Assembly: GCA_016286365.1 (NCBI GenBank)
Contig: JAEESN010000003.1
Span: 1 to 64,000 of the forward strand
From: Treponema sp.
Lineage (GTDB): Bacteria > Spirochaetota > Spirochaetia > Treponematales > Treponemataceae
DNA length: 64,000 nt
Reading direction: 5' to 3'
The position numbers and the translations under genes were made by a program. The first letter of the stretch is position 1. Each line of letters opens with the position of its first letter. The notes beneath the pieces are model-generated. The model was given only the letters and a program-made list of their open reading frames with translations. It had not been told where the DNA came from and searched no databases. Shown here piece after piece: positions 15,324 to 24,091 of this stretch.

Positions 15324-16886
15324 CTAAAGCTCGGGGACAAGGGAGTTGCAGAGTTTACGGTAATTGATGGCTTCCTGCATGTGAGGGGGTTTTATCTGGA
15401 CTTCGCCACTGATGTCGGCTATGGTGCGGCTCACTTTAAGGCAGGATGTTACACCACGGGCAGAAAAACCGTATCTTGTTACGGCGGAATCTAAAAGCTT
15501 CTGGGCTTCCTTATCGAGTGTACAGTATTTCAGGATATCCTCTGGTAAAAGCCTGCTGTTTTTTACCCCCTGTCTTTTTCGCTGTGTATCAACCGCTCTT
15601 GCTATTCCTTCCCTTATTTCCGCTGTGGTTCTAAGACCTTCCCTGTCATCATTCGCCTGGTCATCGTCCATTTTATTTTCTACAAAGATTCGTAAATCAA
15701 TTCTGTCCAGTAAAGGAGCCGAAAACTTTTTCCAGTACTGCTCAACCGATTTAGAACTGCAAAGACAGATCTTCGAAGAAGAACCGTAGTTTCCGCACGG
15801 ACATGGATTTACCGCCATCATAAGCTGGAACATCGCAGGATAATTTGTTGTACGCCCCGCACGACTCAAGGTTATGCTTCCGCTTTCAAGAGGGACTCTG
15901 AGCATCTGTAAAACAGAGGAACGAAATTCTGCCGCCTCGTCCAGAAACAATACTCCGTTATGAGCAAGAGATATTTCTCCCGGCCTGCACGAAACTCCTC
16001 CTCCACACATCCCTTCTACACTCGCAGTCTGATGCGGAATCCTGAACGGAGGAATTCTTACAAGAGGCTCATTCGGTTTTATAAGCCCTGCTAAAGACCA
16101 GATTCTTGTAACAGACTGTGCCTCCTCTAAAGTCAAAAGTGGATTAATAGCCGGAAACTTCTGAATAGCCATTGTTTTTCCACAACCGGGCGAACCAAGA
16201 GCCATAAGATTGTGCCCTCCTGCAGCCGCAATCTGTAACGCCCTTATAAGTTCTCTTTGTCCCCTTATATCAGCATATTCAAAACCGGGCATCACTTTTG
16301 TAAACCATACTCCGTTAATCTCTTCACAAAAAGGCGGAAGATAGTTTTCCTTAGCAGCATCCTGTCTGGAAGAATAAAACGACAAATCCTTCAACGCTCT
16401 GAACGCATTTTCCAGCGTATCAGCGCCATAAACTTTTACACCATCAATTTCTTTCGCTTCTTCAACATTCTGCACAGGAACTATACATTTCATAATCCCA
16501 CAAGACGCAGCAGTCGCCACAGCAGCATGCACTCCCTTCACAGACCGAATCTTACCCGAGAGCTCCAATTCACCCATAACCAAAACCGACTCGTCAATAA
16601 AATCGTCCTGTTCAAATTCAGCTTTCAACACACCAAGCGCAATCGGTAAATCAAAACCAGCACCTTCTTTCTTCAAGTCAGCAGGAGACAAGCTTATCAA
16701 AACACGTTCACTCGGAAAATCAAAACCAGAATTCCGAATCGCCGCGTGCATACGATCTCTGGCTTCCTTCACCGCCCCATCGGCCAGACCCACAAGATCC
16801 ACGGCAGGAATACCGCGGCGTAAATCGACCTCAACGGTAACTAAAGCACCCTCGTACCCAAACGGAGAAAAAGAATAAATCTGCAT
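15324..16886 (-). CDS. comM: YifB/ComM-family Mg-chelatase-like AAA+ ATPase
   Basis: A 520-residue protein. An N-terminal Lon-like S5 domain (MQIYSFSPFGYEGALVTVEVDLRRGIPAVDLVGL) is followed by the AAA+ core (Walker A GSPGCGKTM, sensor regions, VNPCPCGNYGSSSKICLCS) and the C-terminal helical domain (RGVTSCLKVSRTIADISG). ComM is a hexameric helicase that drives branch migration in natural transformation and recombination; the family is found in most bacteria, competent or not. SD GAGG precedes the ATG. It has no operon partners here. Confidence 0.92.
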   Translation of the reverse strand: MQIYSFSPFGYEGALVTVEVDLRRGIPAVDLVGLADGAVKEARDRMHAAIRNSGFDFPSERVLISLSPADLKKEGAGFDLPIALGVLKAEFEQDDFIDESVLVMGELELSGKIRSVKGVHAAVATAASCGIMKCIVPVQNVEEAKEIDGVKVYGADTLENAFRALKDLSFYSSRQDAAKENYLPPFCEEINGVWFTKVMPGFEYADIRGQRELIRALQIAAAGGHNLMALGSPGCGKTMAIQKFPAINPLLTLEEAQSVTRIWSLAGLIKPNEPLVRIPPFRIPHQTASVEGMCGGGVSCRPGEISLAHNGVLFLDEAAEFRSSVLQMLRVPLESGSITLSRAGRTTNYPAMFQLMMAVNPCPCGNYGSSSKICLCSSKSVEQYWKKFSAPLLDRIDLRIFVENKMDDDQANDDREGLRTTAEIREGIARAVDTQRKRQGVKNSRLLPEDILKYCTLDKEAQKLLDSAVTRYGFSARGVTSCLKVSRTIADISGEVQIKPPHMQEAINYRKLCNSLVPEL

Positions 16887-17081
16887 AATAACAACCTCAC
16901 TAAGGAAAAATCTTCCTGCTAGTAATATTGTTTTTTTACGCGATTTCGGACCATTTTTTTAAAAAAAAGTGAAAAAAATTTCAAAAAAAATGAAAAATTC
17001 AGGGGAAATCCGGGGGTTTTAACAAGGCTGATTAAAATTTAAATATCCAAAGCAAATTTTTTTATTTCTGGTGATTATTTT

Positions 17082-17927
17082 TTAAATGTGATAGACAAGA
17101 TTTTCGATGTTCTGCCAGATGGAATCTTCGAGTTTTTTACCGCCGCATGTGTGACCGATTTTTCTGTCGGCACGGATTTTTTCACCATGAAAATCACTGC
17201 CGCCGGTAACAACAAAACCGATTTTATGAGCCAGCTCTTCAAGACGGAGGCATTCAGAAACACGGGCGCCGGGATGAAAAGCTTCTATTCCGACAACACC
17301 ACGGTCATAATAATTCTGAAGGGTTTCGGGCAATTTTCCCCACGAAAGATAAAGCGACATGGGATGAGCAACAACAGGAATCCCGCCTGAATCTTTAATC
17401 CCCTGAATCGCTTCGTCCAGATTTGAGCCGACTCTTTCTACAAACCATTTTCTTCCGCGCGCAAGATAGATATCAAAAGCCTGCTGCCTTGTTTTTACAA
17501 TTCCTTTTTTTACAAGCTCAAACGCAAAATGAGGACGACCAATCACCGTGTCGGGAAAATCAGAAAGCATTTCTTCGTAGGTTAAATCAACACCTTCATC
17601 ATTCATCTTTTTTATGATTTGTTGATTACGTATATCACGATTTTTTACCAGATTGCTTAAAATTTCGTTCAAAGATGCCGAAATTTTATTAAGGCCTAAA
17701 CCAAGAAGATGAAATTCTCCTGTTGAATTATTGATATTCAATTCAACTCCGGGAACAAAAGTTACTCCAAGCTTTTTTGCAGCAGCTTTTCCTTCTTCAA
17801 GTCCGTCGACTGTATCATGATCTGTGATTGCAACTGCCTTAAGTTTTTTTTCAAAGGCTTTCTGTATGATTTCGGATGGTGTGTATTGTCCGTCGGAGGC
17901 TGTAGTATGAATATGTAAATCAATCAT
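17082..17927 (-). CDS. PHP-domain phosphoesterase (YciV/RNase AM-like)
   Basis: A 281-residue PHP protein. The metal-binding motifs are DLHIHTTASDGQYTP at the N-terminus, ITDHDTVDGLEEG, PGVELNI, a VAHPMSLY His and GSDFHGEK near the C-terminus, the full set for a trinuclear site. This layout is that of the 3',5'-nucleoside bisphosphate phosphatase / 5'-3' exonuclease (YciV, RNase AM) group. No SD precedes the ATG; TATTCT lies 5 nt upstream, so a leaderless start is possible. Divergent from the cNMP-binding regulator. Confidence 0.85.
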   Translation of the reverse strand: MIDLHIHTTASDGQYTPSEIIQKAFEKKLKAVAITDHDTVDGLEEGKAAAKKLGVTFVPGVELNINNSTGEFHLLGLGLNKISASLNEILSNLVKNRDIRNQQIIKKMNDEGVDLTYEEMLSDFPDTVIGRPHFAFELVKKGIVKTRQQAFDIYLARGRKWFVERVGSNLDEAIQGIKDSGGIPVVAHPMSLYLSWGKLPETLQNYYDRGVVGIEAFHPGARVSECLRLEELAHKIGFVVTGGSDFHGEKIRADRKIGHTCGGKKLEDSIWQNIENLVYHI

Positions 17928-18013
17928 AATTTAGAATAGCATATTTTTTATTGTTATGATATAATTTACTATATTAATTTGCTTTAGAAGAAACGTTAGG
18001 AGAAATAAATTCT

Positions 18014-19252
18014 ATGCCAAAAGCAATGCAATACACAAAAGGTTCCATCATCTACTTTGAGGGCGATCATGATGAACGTATTTTCATCATGCAGAATGGT
18101 TCTGTCCTCCTCACGAGTACTGATATTGAAACTGAACAGCCTGTTGCCGAACAGGTTAAAAGTGGTGAATTTTTTGGTGTAAAATCTGCATTCGGACATT
18201 TTGCCCGCGAAGAAACAGCTACAGCGCTCGTCCCAACAGTTGCAGTTGCATTGACTGTACAGGAATTTGAAGGTCTTATTGGCAAGAATAAAGCACTCAT
18301 CATGAAGATGCTCCGTGTTTTCTCTAATCAGTTACGTCAAATCCACAAAAAAACAGAATCAATTTTAAATAATATCACAGAAGATAATCAGTCTGGTATG
18401 CTCGTTGTTGCAAAAAGTTTTGCTGATGATGAAAGATACCGTTCTGCCTGTGATGTTTATGTTAAATATTTAAAAAGATATCCAAACGCAAGCAATAAAG
18501 AAGAAGTTGCAAAACTCTACGCAGAAGCAAAAATGAGGGCCGAAAGAGCCGATGCACATTCAAGAGGAAAAGAAACTGTTGAAAGTACAGATACCGATGA
18601 AGCATCATTAAAACTCTTCTCTCTTCCTGCTTTTGAACGCTTTGCAAAACAGTATGAACCGGGCGAAGTAATCATCTCTGAATATGAACCTGGAGATTCT
18701 TTCTACTTAATTCAGAGCGGAAAGGTTCAGCTTGTAAAATGTGTAAACGGAAATTCTAAAAACCTTGATATATTAAAACCTGGCGAATTCTTTGGAGAAA
18801 TGGCCATCCTCGATAACTCACCACGTTCTGCAACATGTATGGCAATCGGACACGTAAAATGTCTTGAATTCAACAAAGAAAACTTTGAACTTCTGATTAC
18901 AGGAAACCCACAGATTGCACTCGTTCTTCTTAAGCTTTTCTGTAAACGTATTTACGACCAGAAGAGAAGATTCAGGATCCTTTGTATCAAAGATTTACAG
19001 GCAAGAGTTGCAGATGTATTCCTCATGCTTGATGAAATGAATCCTCCATCAAATCCGGTAGAAAAGGCTAGAAAATTCTATGTTTCTATCCCTGATATAG
19101 CACACTGGGCAGGACTTTCGCTCGAAGTTACAAAAGATGAAGTCAACAAGCTCGTAGAAAAACGCAAGATCGAAATCTACGACGGCTACATCATCGTAAC
19201 AAACATCCTCGACATGAAGCGCATGTACGAAACAAGGTCCCAGAACCGCTAG
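18014..19252 (+). CDS. Regulator with two cyclic-nucleotide-binding domains and a C-terminal winged helix
   Basis: A 412-residue protein. An N-terminal cNMP-binding fold (about 5-115) is followed by a helical, TPR-like linker (about 130-190), a second cNMP-binding fold (about 205-325) and a Crp-type C-terminal region (about 330-405, LQARVADVFLMLDE..IAHWAGLSLEVTKDEVNKLVEKRKIEIYDGYIIV). The second domain keeps the ligand cassette GEFFGEMAILDNSPRSAT; the first has GEFFGVKSAFGHFAREETAT, with the key Glu and the Pro-Arg pair changed, so it is probably not a cAMP site. SD TTAGGAG precedes the ATG and TATAAT is at 17960-17965. Likely a transcription factor; ligand and targets unknown. Confidence 0.82.
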   Translation: MPKAMQYTKGSIIYFEGDHDERIFIMQNGSVLLTSTDIETEQPVAEQVKSGEFFGVKSAFGHFAREETATALVPTVAVALTVQEFEGLIGKNKALIMKMLRVFSNQLRQIHKKTESILNNITEDNQSGMLVVAKSFADDERYRSACDVYVKYLKRYPNASNKEEVAKLYAEAKMRAERADAHSRGKETVESTDTDEASLKLFSLPAFERFAKQYEPGEVIISEYEPGDSFYLIQSGKVQLVKCVNGNSKNLDILKPGEFFGEMAILDNSPRSATCMAIGHVKCLEFNKENFELLITGNPQIALVLLKLFCKRIYDQKRRFRILCIKDLQARVADVFLMLDEMNPPSNPVEKARKFYVSIPDIAHWAGLSLEVTKDEVNKLVEKRKIEIYDGYIIVTNILDMKRMYETRSQNR

Positions 19253-19294
19253 CCAAAACCCCAAATCATTTATAAAATATTCACAATTAATTTT

Positions 19295-19367
19295 GCCGAT
19301 TTAGCTCACCTGGTAGAGCAGCACCCTCGTAACGTGCAGGTACTCGGTTCAAGTCCGGGAATCGGCT
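19295..19367 (+). tRNA. tRNA-Thr (anticodon CGT)
   Basis: Acceptor GCCGATT / AATCGGC, D-arm GCTC..GAGC, anticodon loop CTCGTAA (anticodon CGT), T-arm CTCGG-TTCAAGT-CCGGG, discriminator T. CCA is not encoded. The lowest anticodon-stem pair is C-C, otherwise regular. Followed by several sense and antisense copies of its T-arm. Confidence 0.93.
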
Positions 19368-19396
19368 GTAATTTCTAGTCGAATGCACAAATACTT

Positions 19397-19755
19397 CGGA
19401 CTTGAACCGAGTAACGTAGTGAACGACCAGAAAATTGCGAGCAGTGCGCAGTAATTTTCTGGTAAATTGCCAGGGATGGCAATTTAGTGAACGAAGGCGC
19501 CGTGGAAGGAGCAGACACGACGTCTGCGACTGTAACGGGTTGGTTCAAGTCCGACAATCGGCTGTTAACTTTGAAAATTCAAGTGCAAACCGGACTTGAA
19601 CCAACTAACGGAGTGAACGCCGACCGAATAGGGAGGAAGAGCGAGCACGGATGCGAGCGGAAGTGAACGGAGGCGCCCGGAAGGAGCAGACACGACGTCT
19701 GCGACTGGAGGGGGAAGGTTCAAGTCCGGGAATCATATCGGCTTGAACCGAGTAA
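19397..19755 (+). repeat. Cluster of tRNA-Thr-derived and GC-rich repeats
   Basis: Gene-free 400 bp between tRNA-Thr and the methyltransferase. It holds T-arm copies of the tRNA in alternating directions: antisense 19397-19413 (17/17), sense 19542-19564, antisense 19591-19602, sense 19717-19734 and antisense 19742-19755. Between them a perfect 29-nt direct repeat occurs twice (19504-19532 and 19679-19707), containing the hairpin GCAGAC-ACGAC-GTCTGC. A TAACG.AGTGAACG motif follows the antisense copies. The whole looks like two imperfect units of about 175-195 bp. Confidence 0.8.
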
Positions 19756-19769
19756 TATTGTGAACGCTT

Positions 19770-20942
19770 ATGACTTTTACGTGGACTGATTTCCCGGAAA
19801 AATGGGATGATGAAAAGGCTGTTTCTTCTCTTTCGCTAAAGGTGCCAGATCAGGTGCCGGAAAATCATCTTCTTATTCAGGGGGATAATTACCCTGTTTT
19901 ACAAAAGCTTTCGGGGACTCTTGCAGAAAAAATCGACATCATATACATCGATCCGCCGTACAACACCGGGAACGCTTTTACTTACAACGACAGTTTTGCT
20001 TCTAGAAACGACAATCATTCTGCCTGGCTTAGTTTTATGAGCCGACGCCTGGGCCTTGCAAAAAATCTTCTTTGTAAATCAGGTTGCATCTTCATCGCAA
20101 TAGACCAGAGCGAACTTTATGTTTTAAAGCTTTTATGCGACCAGATTTTTGGCGAAGAAAATTTTGTAAACGATTTTATGTGGCTCCACGGAAAAGGAAA
20201 AAAAGACACATGGTCAAGAACGCTCCAGGAACACACGCTCTGCTATGCAAAAGATAAATCATCATTAAAGCCATTTACAGAAACTCAAATCACAACATGG
20301 GCAAAAAGAAACATGGATGATGACCCACGCGGAAACTGGTTCAACGGAAGCATTTCTTTTTCGGAAAAACGAAGCAATCCTTCACACAAAAATTATTTTA
20401 CAATCACCTCGCCTTCTGGCATAAAATGGACAAGACAGTGGCTCTGCTCAAAAGAAGAGATGGATGAACTTTTAAAAGATAACCGCATTTATTTTGGAAG
20501 AGCCCCGGACTACAACAAGGTTCCACGAGTAAAGATTTTTAATGACGAAAACAAAGAAATCATCCCAAAAAACATAATCGACAAAGTTTCTTCCACAAGG
20601 CACGCAAAAGAACATCTTGAAAATCTCTTAGGAATAAAAAATATTTTTGATAATCCAAAACCCGTGGACCTCATTTCGCACCTTATAGAAATCACACAGA
20701 TGAAAGACGATGCTGTAATCATGGATTTTTTTGCGGGAAGCGGTACAACTTTCGAAGCAGTGCTTGAATTAAATAAAAAAGACGGTGGAAAAAGAAAATG
20801 CATCCTTGTTCAAAAAGCAGAAAAAACCAGAACCGATAATCCTCTTGGAACGATTGCAGACATCACCTGGGAAAGGATGAAAAAAAATGCGGCTGATTAT
20901 AAAATCCCTGAGCCTGAAAAAATTGTTTTATCCGAAGAGTGA
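19770..20942 (+). CDS. Orphan N6-adenine DNA methyltransferase (type III Mod-like)
   Basis: A 390-residue beta-class methyltransferase. The catalytic DPPYNTGNAFTYNDSF is at about 70 and the AdoMet-binding DFFAGSGTTFEAVLEL at about 320, the order seen in type III Mod and M.EcoP15I-like enzymes. Mod proteins are usually longer (about 550-650), and no Res or other endonuclease gene is present, so this is a short, solitary enzyme. It starts directly after the tRNA-derived repeat cluster with no SD. It may be a remnant of a horizontally acquired system or a regulatory methyltransferase. Target site unknown. Confidence 0.82.
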   Translation: MTFTWTDFPEKWDDEKAVSSLSLKVPDQVPENHLLIQGDNYPVLQKLSGTLAEKIDIIYIDPPYNTGNAFTYNDSFASRNDNHSAWLSFMSRRLGLAKNLLCKSGCIFIAIDQSELYVLKLLCDQIFGEENFVNDFMWLHGKGKKDTWSRTLQEHTLCYAKDKSSLKPFTETQITTWAKRNMDDDPRGNWFNGSISFSEKRSNPSHKNYFTITSPSGIKWTRQWLCSKEEMDELLKDNRIYFGRAPDYNKVPRVKIFNDENKEIIPKNIIDKVSSTRHAKEHLENLLGIKNIFDNPKPVDLISHLIEITQMKDDAVIMDFFAGSGTTFEAVLELNKKDGGKRKCILVQKAEKTRTDNPLGTIADITWERMKKNAADYKIPEPEKIVLSEE

Positions 20943-20973
20943 TTAATTTTCCGGTGAATATTTTTTATTCTGA

Positions 20974-21348
20974 TTATTTTTCCGCGGTGTGATTATTTTT
21001 CTTTTTGTATTTATCTTCCGGCTTTTGTGCAACATCCATATTACCGTATCCGCCGAGTTTTTCTGTAAAGCTGATTGTATTTTTCTTAGTATGATTTACT
21101 TCTTCCGTCTCTAAGAGCGCATCGGTTGAAACATTAAAAAACATGGCAAAAATTTTAACTTCGATATCGGTAACAAAGCTTTTTCCGCTTTCTATATCAG
21201 AAATCCGGTTTTTGCCAACGTCCATCCCATAGCTCTGGAGCTTTTCTGCAAACTGACGCTGACTCATCCCGGGAAACAAGGTTTTTCGAAGTTTATAGAT
21301 ATTTTTTCCGATTATATTCTTTTTGCCGTCATACGAAATTTTGAACAT
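20974..21348 (-). CDS. XRE-family transcriptional regulator
   Basis: About 124 residues. An HTH_3-type DNA-binding part (IGKNIYKLRKTLFPGMSQRQFAEKLQSYGMDVGKNRISDIESGKSF) is followed by a short tail ending in charged residues. The start is uncertain: an ATG at 21348 begins MFKISYDGKK, while one at 21402 would add 18 residues that overlap a palindrome (TTGACA-N9-TGTCAA, 21382-21402), so the shorter form is preferred. Convergent with the methyltransferase and divergent from uppP; it could control either. Confidence 0.72.
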   Translation of the reverse strand: MFKISYDGKKNIIGKNIYKLRKTLFPGMSQRQFAEKLQSYGMDVGKNRISDIESGKSFVTDIEVKIFAMFFNVSTDALLETEEVNHTKKNTISFTEKLGGYGNMDVAQKPEDKYKKKNNHTAEK

Positions 21349-21381
21349 CTTTATGTAAGAGTAACGCACTTTTGATTTTTC

Positions 21382-21402
21382 TTGACACGCAGTGAATGTC
21401 AA
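21382..21402. promoter_or_regulatory. Inverted repeat between the XRE gene and uppP
   Basis: TTGACA-N9-TGTCAA, perfect 6-bp arms, each arm also a consensus -35 in one direction. A possible operator for the XRE protein. Confidence 0.35.
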
Positions 21403-21422
21403 TCATATTTTTTTTAAACTGA

Positions 21423-21451
21423 TTGAAACCCTTTATATAAAATAATAAAAT
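21423..21451 (+). promoter_or_regulatory. uppP promoter
   Basis: TTGAAA (21423-21428), a 17-nt spacer, TAAAAT (21446-21451), about 20 nt before the uppP start, with the SD AGAGGAAA between. Confidence 0.65.
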
Positions 21452-21471
21452 ATCATAAAGAGGAAACAAAA

Positions 21472-22332
21472 ATGTCTATTTTACACAGTATTTATTTAGG
21501 AATAATTCAGGGAATCGCAGAATTCCTTCCAATTTCATCATCCGGACACCTTCAGATTGCACAACAGCTTTTCGGACTCGAAGAAGTACCGCTTTTATTC
21601 GATATTTTCTTACACCTTGCAACCCTTCTGGCTGTATGTATTGTTTTCTGGAAAAAAATCTGGGAGCTTTTAAAATGCTTTGGCCGCTGGATTACAAAAA
21701 AACCGGCACCAGAAAAAACTGATTTTGCAAGCGACGAAATCCTTGTTGGAACAGAAAAAGCAGGCAGACGCACAATCATCGCAATCATAATTTCTACTAT
21801 AATAACTGGAGTAATCGGAGTATTTACATCAAAACTCATTCCGGAACTTTCTGCAAAATATGTTTACATTGGATTTTTAATAACTTCTGCTCTCCTCATA
21901 ATCTCTACTCTTATAGAAAAAAAGCGTTCTTCCGGCGAAAAAGCAGTTTCAGAAAAACAGGAAGGCGTATCTGTAAAACAGAGTATTTTTATAGGATTCA
22001 TGCAGGGAATCGGAACTCTTCCTGGAATAAGCAGAAGCGGTTCTACAATTTCCGGTGCATTGTTTTCTAAACTCGACAGAAAAGCTGCGGGAGATTATTC
22101 ATTCATCATCTCTATTCCGGCAATACTTGGCGCCTTTGTTTTAGACTTAAAGGATCTTGGAGAAATGACTTCGTCTGTTGGAGCAGTTCAGATTCTTGTT
22201 GGATGTCTTACTGCTTTTGTAACAGGATTTATCTCGCTCAAGCTTCTTATGAAAATAATCAGTAAGGGAAAGCTTGCGTGGTTTGCAGCATATCTGATTC
22301 CTGCAGGCATTCTTGGAATAATTTTTCTTTAA
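21472..22332 (+). CDS. uppP: Undecaprenyl-diphosphatase
   Basis: A 286-residue integral membrane protein of the UppP/BacA family. It has the two family motifs: QGIAEFLPISSSGHLQIA near the N-terminus (Glu and Ser/His of the active site) and the mirrored QGIGTLPGISRSGSTISGALF in the second half, inside an inverted-repeat membrane topology. It dephosphorylates undecaprenyl-PP to recycle the lipid carrier for peptidoglycan; excess gives bacitracin resistance. SD AGAGGAAA precedes the ATG, with its own promoter. Confidence 0.96.
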   Translation: MSILHSIYLGIIQGIAEFLPISSSGHLQIAQQLFGLEEVPLLFDIFLHLATLLAVCIVFWKKIWELLKCFGRWITKKPAPEKTDFASDEILVGTEKAGRRTIIAIIISTIITGVIGVFTSKLIPELSAKYVYIGFLITSALLIISTLIEKKRSSGEKAVSEKQEGVSVKQSIFIGFMQGIGTLPGISRSGSTISGALFSKLDRKAAGDYSFIISIPAILGAFVLDLKDLGEMTSSVGAVQILVGCLTAFVTGFISLKLLMKIISKGKLAWFAAYLIPAGILGIIFL

Positions 22333-22393
22333 TCGATAGGAATCACAGATTAAATTTTAAAAACTAATCCGGCGGAGGGGAAAAAGAGGCACA

Positions 22394-23938
22394 ATGAAAA
22401 AGATATTTTCTAATCCGGCACAGATAGAAAAAGAAGCAAAAGAGCGTCTTGGTATTCCAGATTTTTTGATGATGGAGCATGCGGCCCAAAGTATGGCAAA
22501 TTTTATCATCAATAATTATCCGGAAAATCCTGATGTTCTTATTCTTGCCGGAAAGGGAAATAACGGTGCCGACGGCTATGCACTTTCACGCCTTCTTTTA
22601 GAAAAAAATTATCCTTCTTCCATATACATCTATTCTTTTGAACCGCCAAAAGGACTTGAAGCAGAAACCCAGTATAAGCAGTGTTCTTCCTTAAAGAGTG
22701 ATTATCAACTAGAATTTATTTCTGCAGAAAAACTTTCTTCACTTTTAGAGATAAAAAATCCACACCGCCTTTTGATTGTTGACTGCATCTACGGAACAGG
22801 ATTTCGCGGAGAGCTTTTAGAAAATGTTTCTAAAGTACTTAAGGCAATAAACAAAACTGACTTTCCAAAAATAGCATGCGACGTTCCTTCGGGATTAAGA
22901 ACAGATGGCAGCATAAGCGCCGATGCTTTTTGTGCCGACTTTACAATCTCTATGGGAGGAGAAAAGCTTTCTTTTTATTCTGATGGAGCAAAGAATATAA
23001 CCGGAAAAGTAATCAGTGTAACACTCGGAATCCCGGAAGATGCATTTTACGGAAACAACGAAGCCGCTGCATATTTAATAGAAAAAGATGATGCAAAACT
23101 GCCTTTCAGGAAAAAACGCTCGGTTCACAAGGGAAAATTCGGACATACTGTTGTGTTCCCTGGTGATAAGGGTGGCGCATGTATTTTGGCAGCAGAAGCG
23201 TCACTCAGTTTTGGAAGCGGATTAACTTCTATTATAGAAAGAACTCCTTCCGACGAATTACATAAATTTAAAATATCGCCCCAGGTTATGCTTACACAAA
23301 AGCTTCCCTCTAAAACAAGCTGCATAATACTTGGGCCAGGTCTTATCTGTCACAATCTTTCGGATGACCAGATGATAGGCGACTATTTTAATAACGGAGC
23401 GAGTCATCACGCGGGAGTTTTTGATGCAGGTGTTTTTGACATGCTCGGTTTTGTTCAGGAAATTGAACGCTATTCAAACACGGACGGAAACGAAATTGTT
23501 CTTACCCCACACCTTTATGAGCTTTCAAGATTCTGTAAAATCGTAAAAGAGATGCACCCTGATGTAAACTTTACCGAAGAAGAAACCACTGTAGAAAATC
23601 TTTCATCTCTTCCCGAAATAAAAATCCGTGTTGGAAAAGAAATAAACAGACTTTTTCCGAATGCAGCCTTGGTTATGAAAAGTGCAAATACTTTTATTGC
23701 CTACAAAGGAAAGATTTATATTGTAAAAGACGGATGCCAGAGCCTTTCTAAAGGTGGAAGCGGGGATATTCTCTGCGGTATGACAGGCGCCCTTCTTTCA
23801 CAAGGGTATGATGCGGGTACTGCGGCAATAACAGCATGCGAAGCACACGCGCTTACGGCAAAAGAAATTGGAGAAGAAGCATTCAATCTGACGCCGGAAA
23901 AACTTATAGACAAAATCGCAGAGCTTTACAAAGACTAA
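22394..23938 (+). CDS. nnr: Bifunctional NAD(P)H-hydrate epimerase/dehydratase
   Basis: 514 residues. An N-terminal YjeF_N epimerase domain (LILAGKGNNGADGYALSRLLLEK, DCIYGTGFRGEL, DVPSGLRTDG) is fused to a C-terminal YjeF-type ADP-dependent dehydratase (HKGKFGHTVVFPGDKGG, LGPGL, LTPHLYELSRF, KSANTFIAYKGKIYIV, GGSGDILCGMTGALLSQG). It repairs hydrated NADH and NADPH in the cytoplasm. The dehydratase part looks compact, with one somewhat diverged central segment (NGASHHAGVFDAGVFDML). SD GGAGGGG upstream. Possibly co-transcribed with uppP (61-nt gap). Confidence 0.93.
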   Translation: MKKIFSNPAQIEKEAKERLGIPDFLMMEHAAQSMANFIINNYPENPDVLILAGKGNNGADGYALSRLLLEKNYPSSIYIYSFEPPKGLEAETQYKQCSSLKSDYQLEFISAEKLSSLLEIKNPHRLLIVDCIYGTGFRGELLENVSKVLKAINKTDFPKIACDVPSGLRTDGSISADAFCADFTISMGGEKLSFYSDGAKNITGKVISVTLGIPEDAFYGNNEAAAYLIEKDDAKLPFRKKRSVHKGKFGHTVVFPGDKGGACILAAEASLSFGSGLTSIIERTPSDELHKFKISPQVMLTQKLPSKTSCIILGPGLICHNLSDDQMIGDYFNNGASHHAGVFDAGVFDMLGFVQEIERYSNTDGNEIVLTPHLYELSRFCKIVKEMHPDVNFTEEETTVENLSSLPEIKIRVGKEINRLFPNAALVMKSANTFIAYKGKIYIVKDGCQSLSKGGSGDILCGMTGALLSQGYDAGTAAITACEAHALTAKEIGEEAFNLTPEKLIDKIAELYKD

Positions 23939-23979
23939 AATCCTCAAAAATACGCGTTTTAAAATAACAAAATATTATA

Positions 23980-23997
23980 TTTAACTCGCTAGTTAAA
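23980..23997. promoter_or_regulatory. Short hairpin between nnr and the beta-helix genes
   Basis: TTTAACT-CGCT-AGTTAAA, a perfect 7-bp stem with a 4-nt loop, followed by GGTTTAAC. There is no T run, so it is more likely an operator than a terminator. Confidence 0.3.
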
Positions 23998-24091
23998 GGT
24001 TTAACATGCCCCTTTATAAGGTTTTTTCCGTATGTAAACATCATTTTTAATCATCTAACATTGCCTGTAACTTTAAAAATGGTGAAGAAAT

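Noticed and set aside
19375-19557. 60-residue minus-strand frame in the repeat cluster
   Set aside because: It crosses several tRNA-derived repeats, has no SD and no recognisable composition; an accident of repeats.
19397-19755. CRISPR-like array after tRNA-Thr
   Set aside because: Repeats are of mixed direction, few and unevenly spaced, they derive from the tRNA T-arm, and no cas gene is present.
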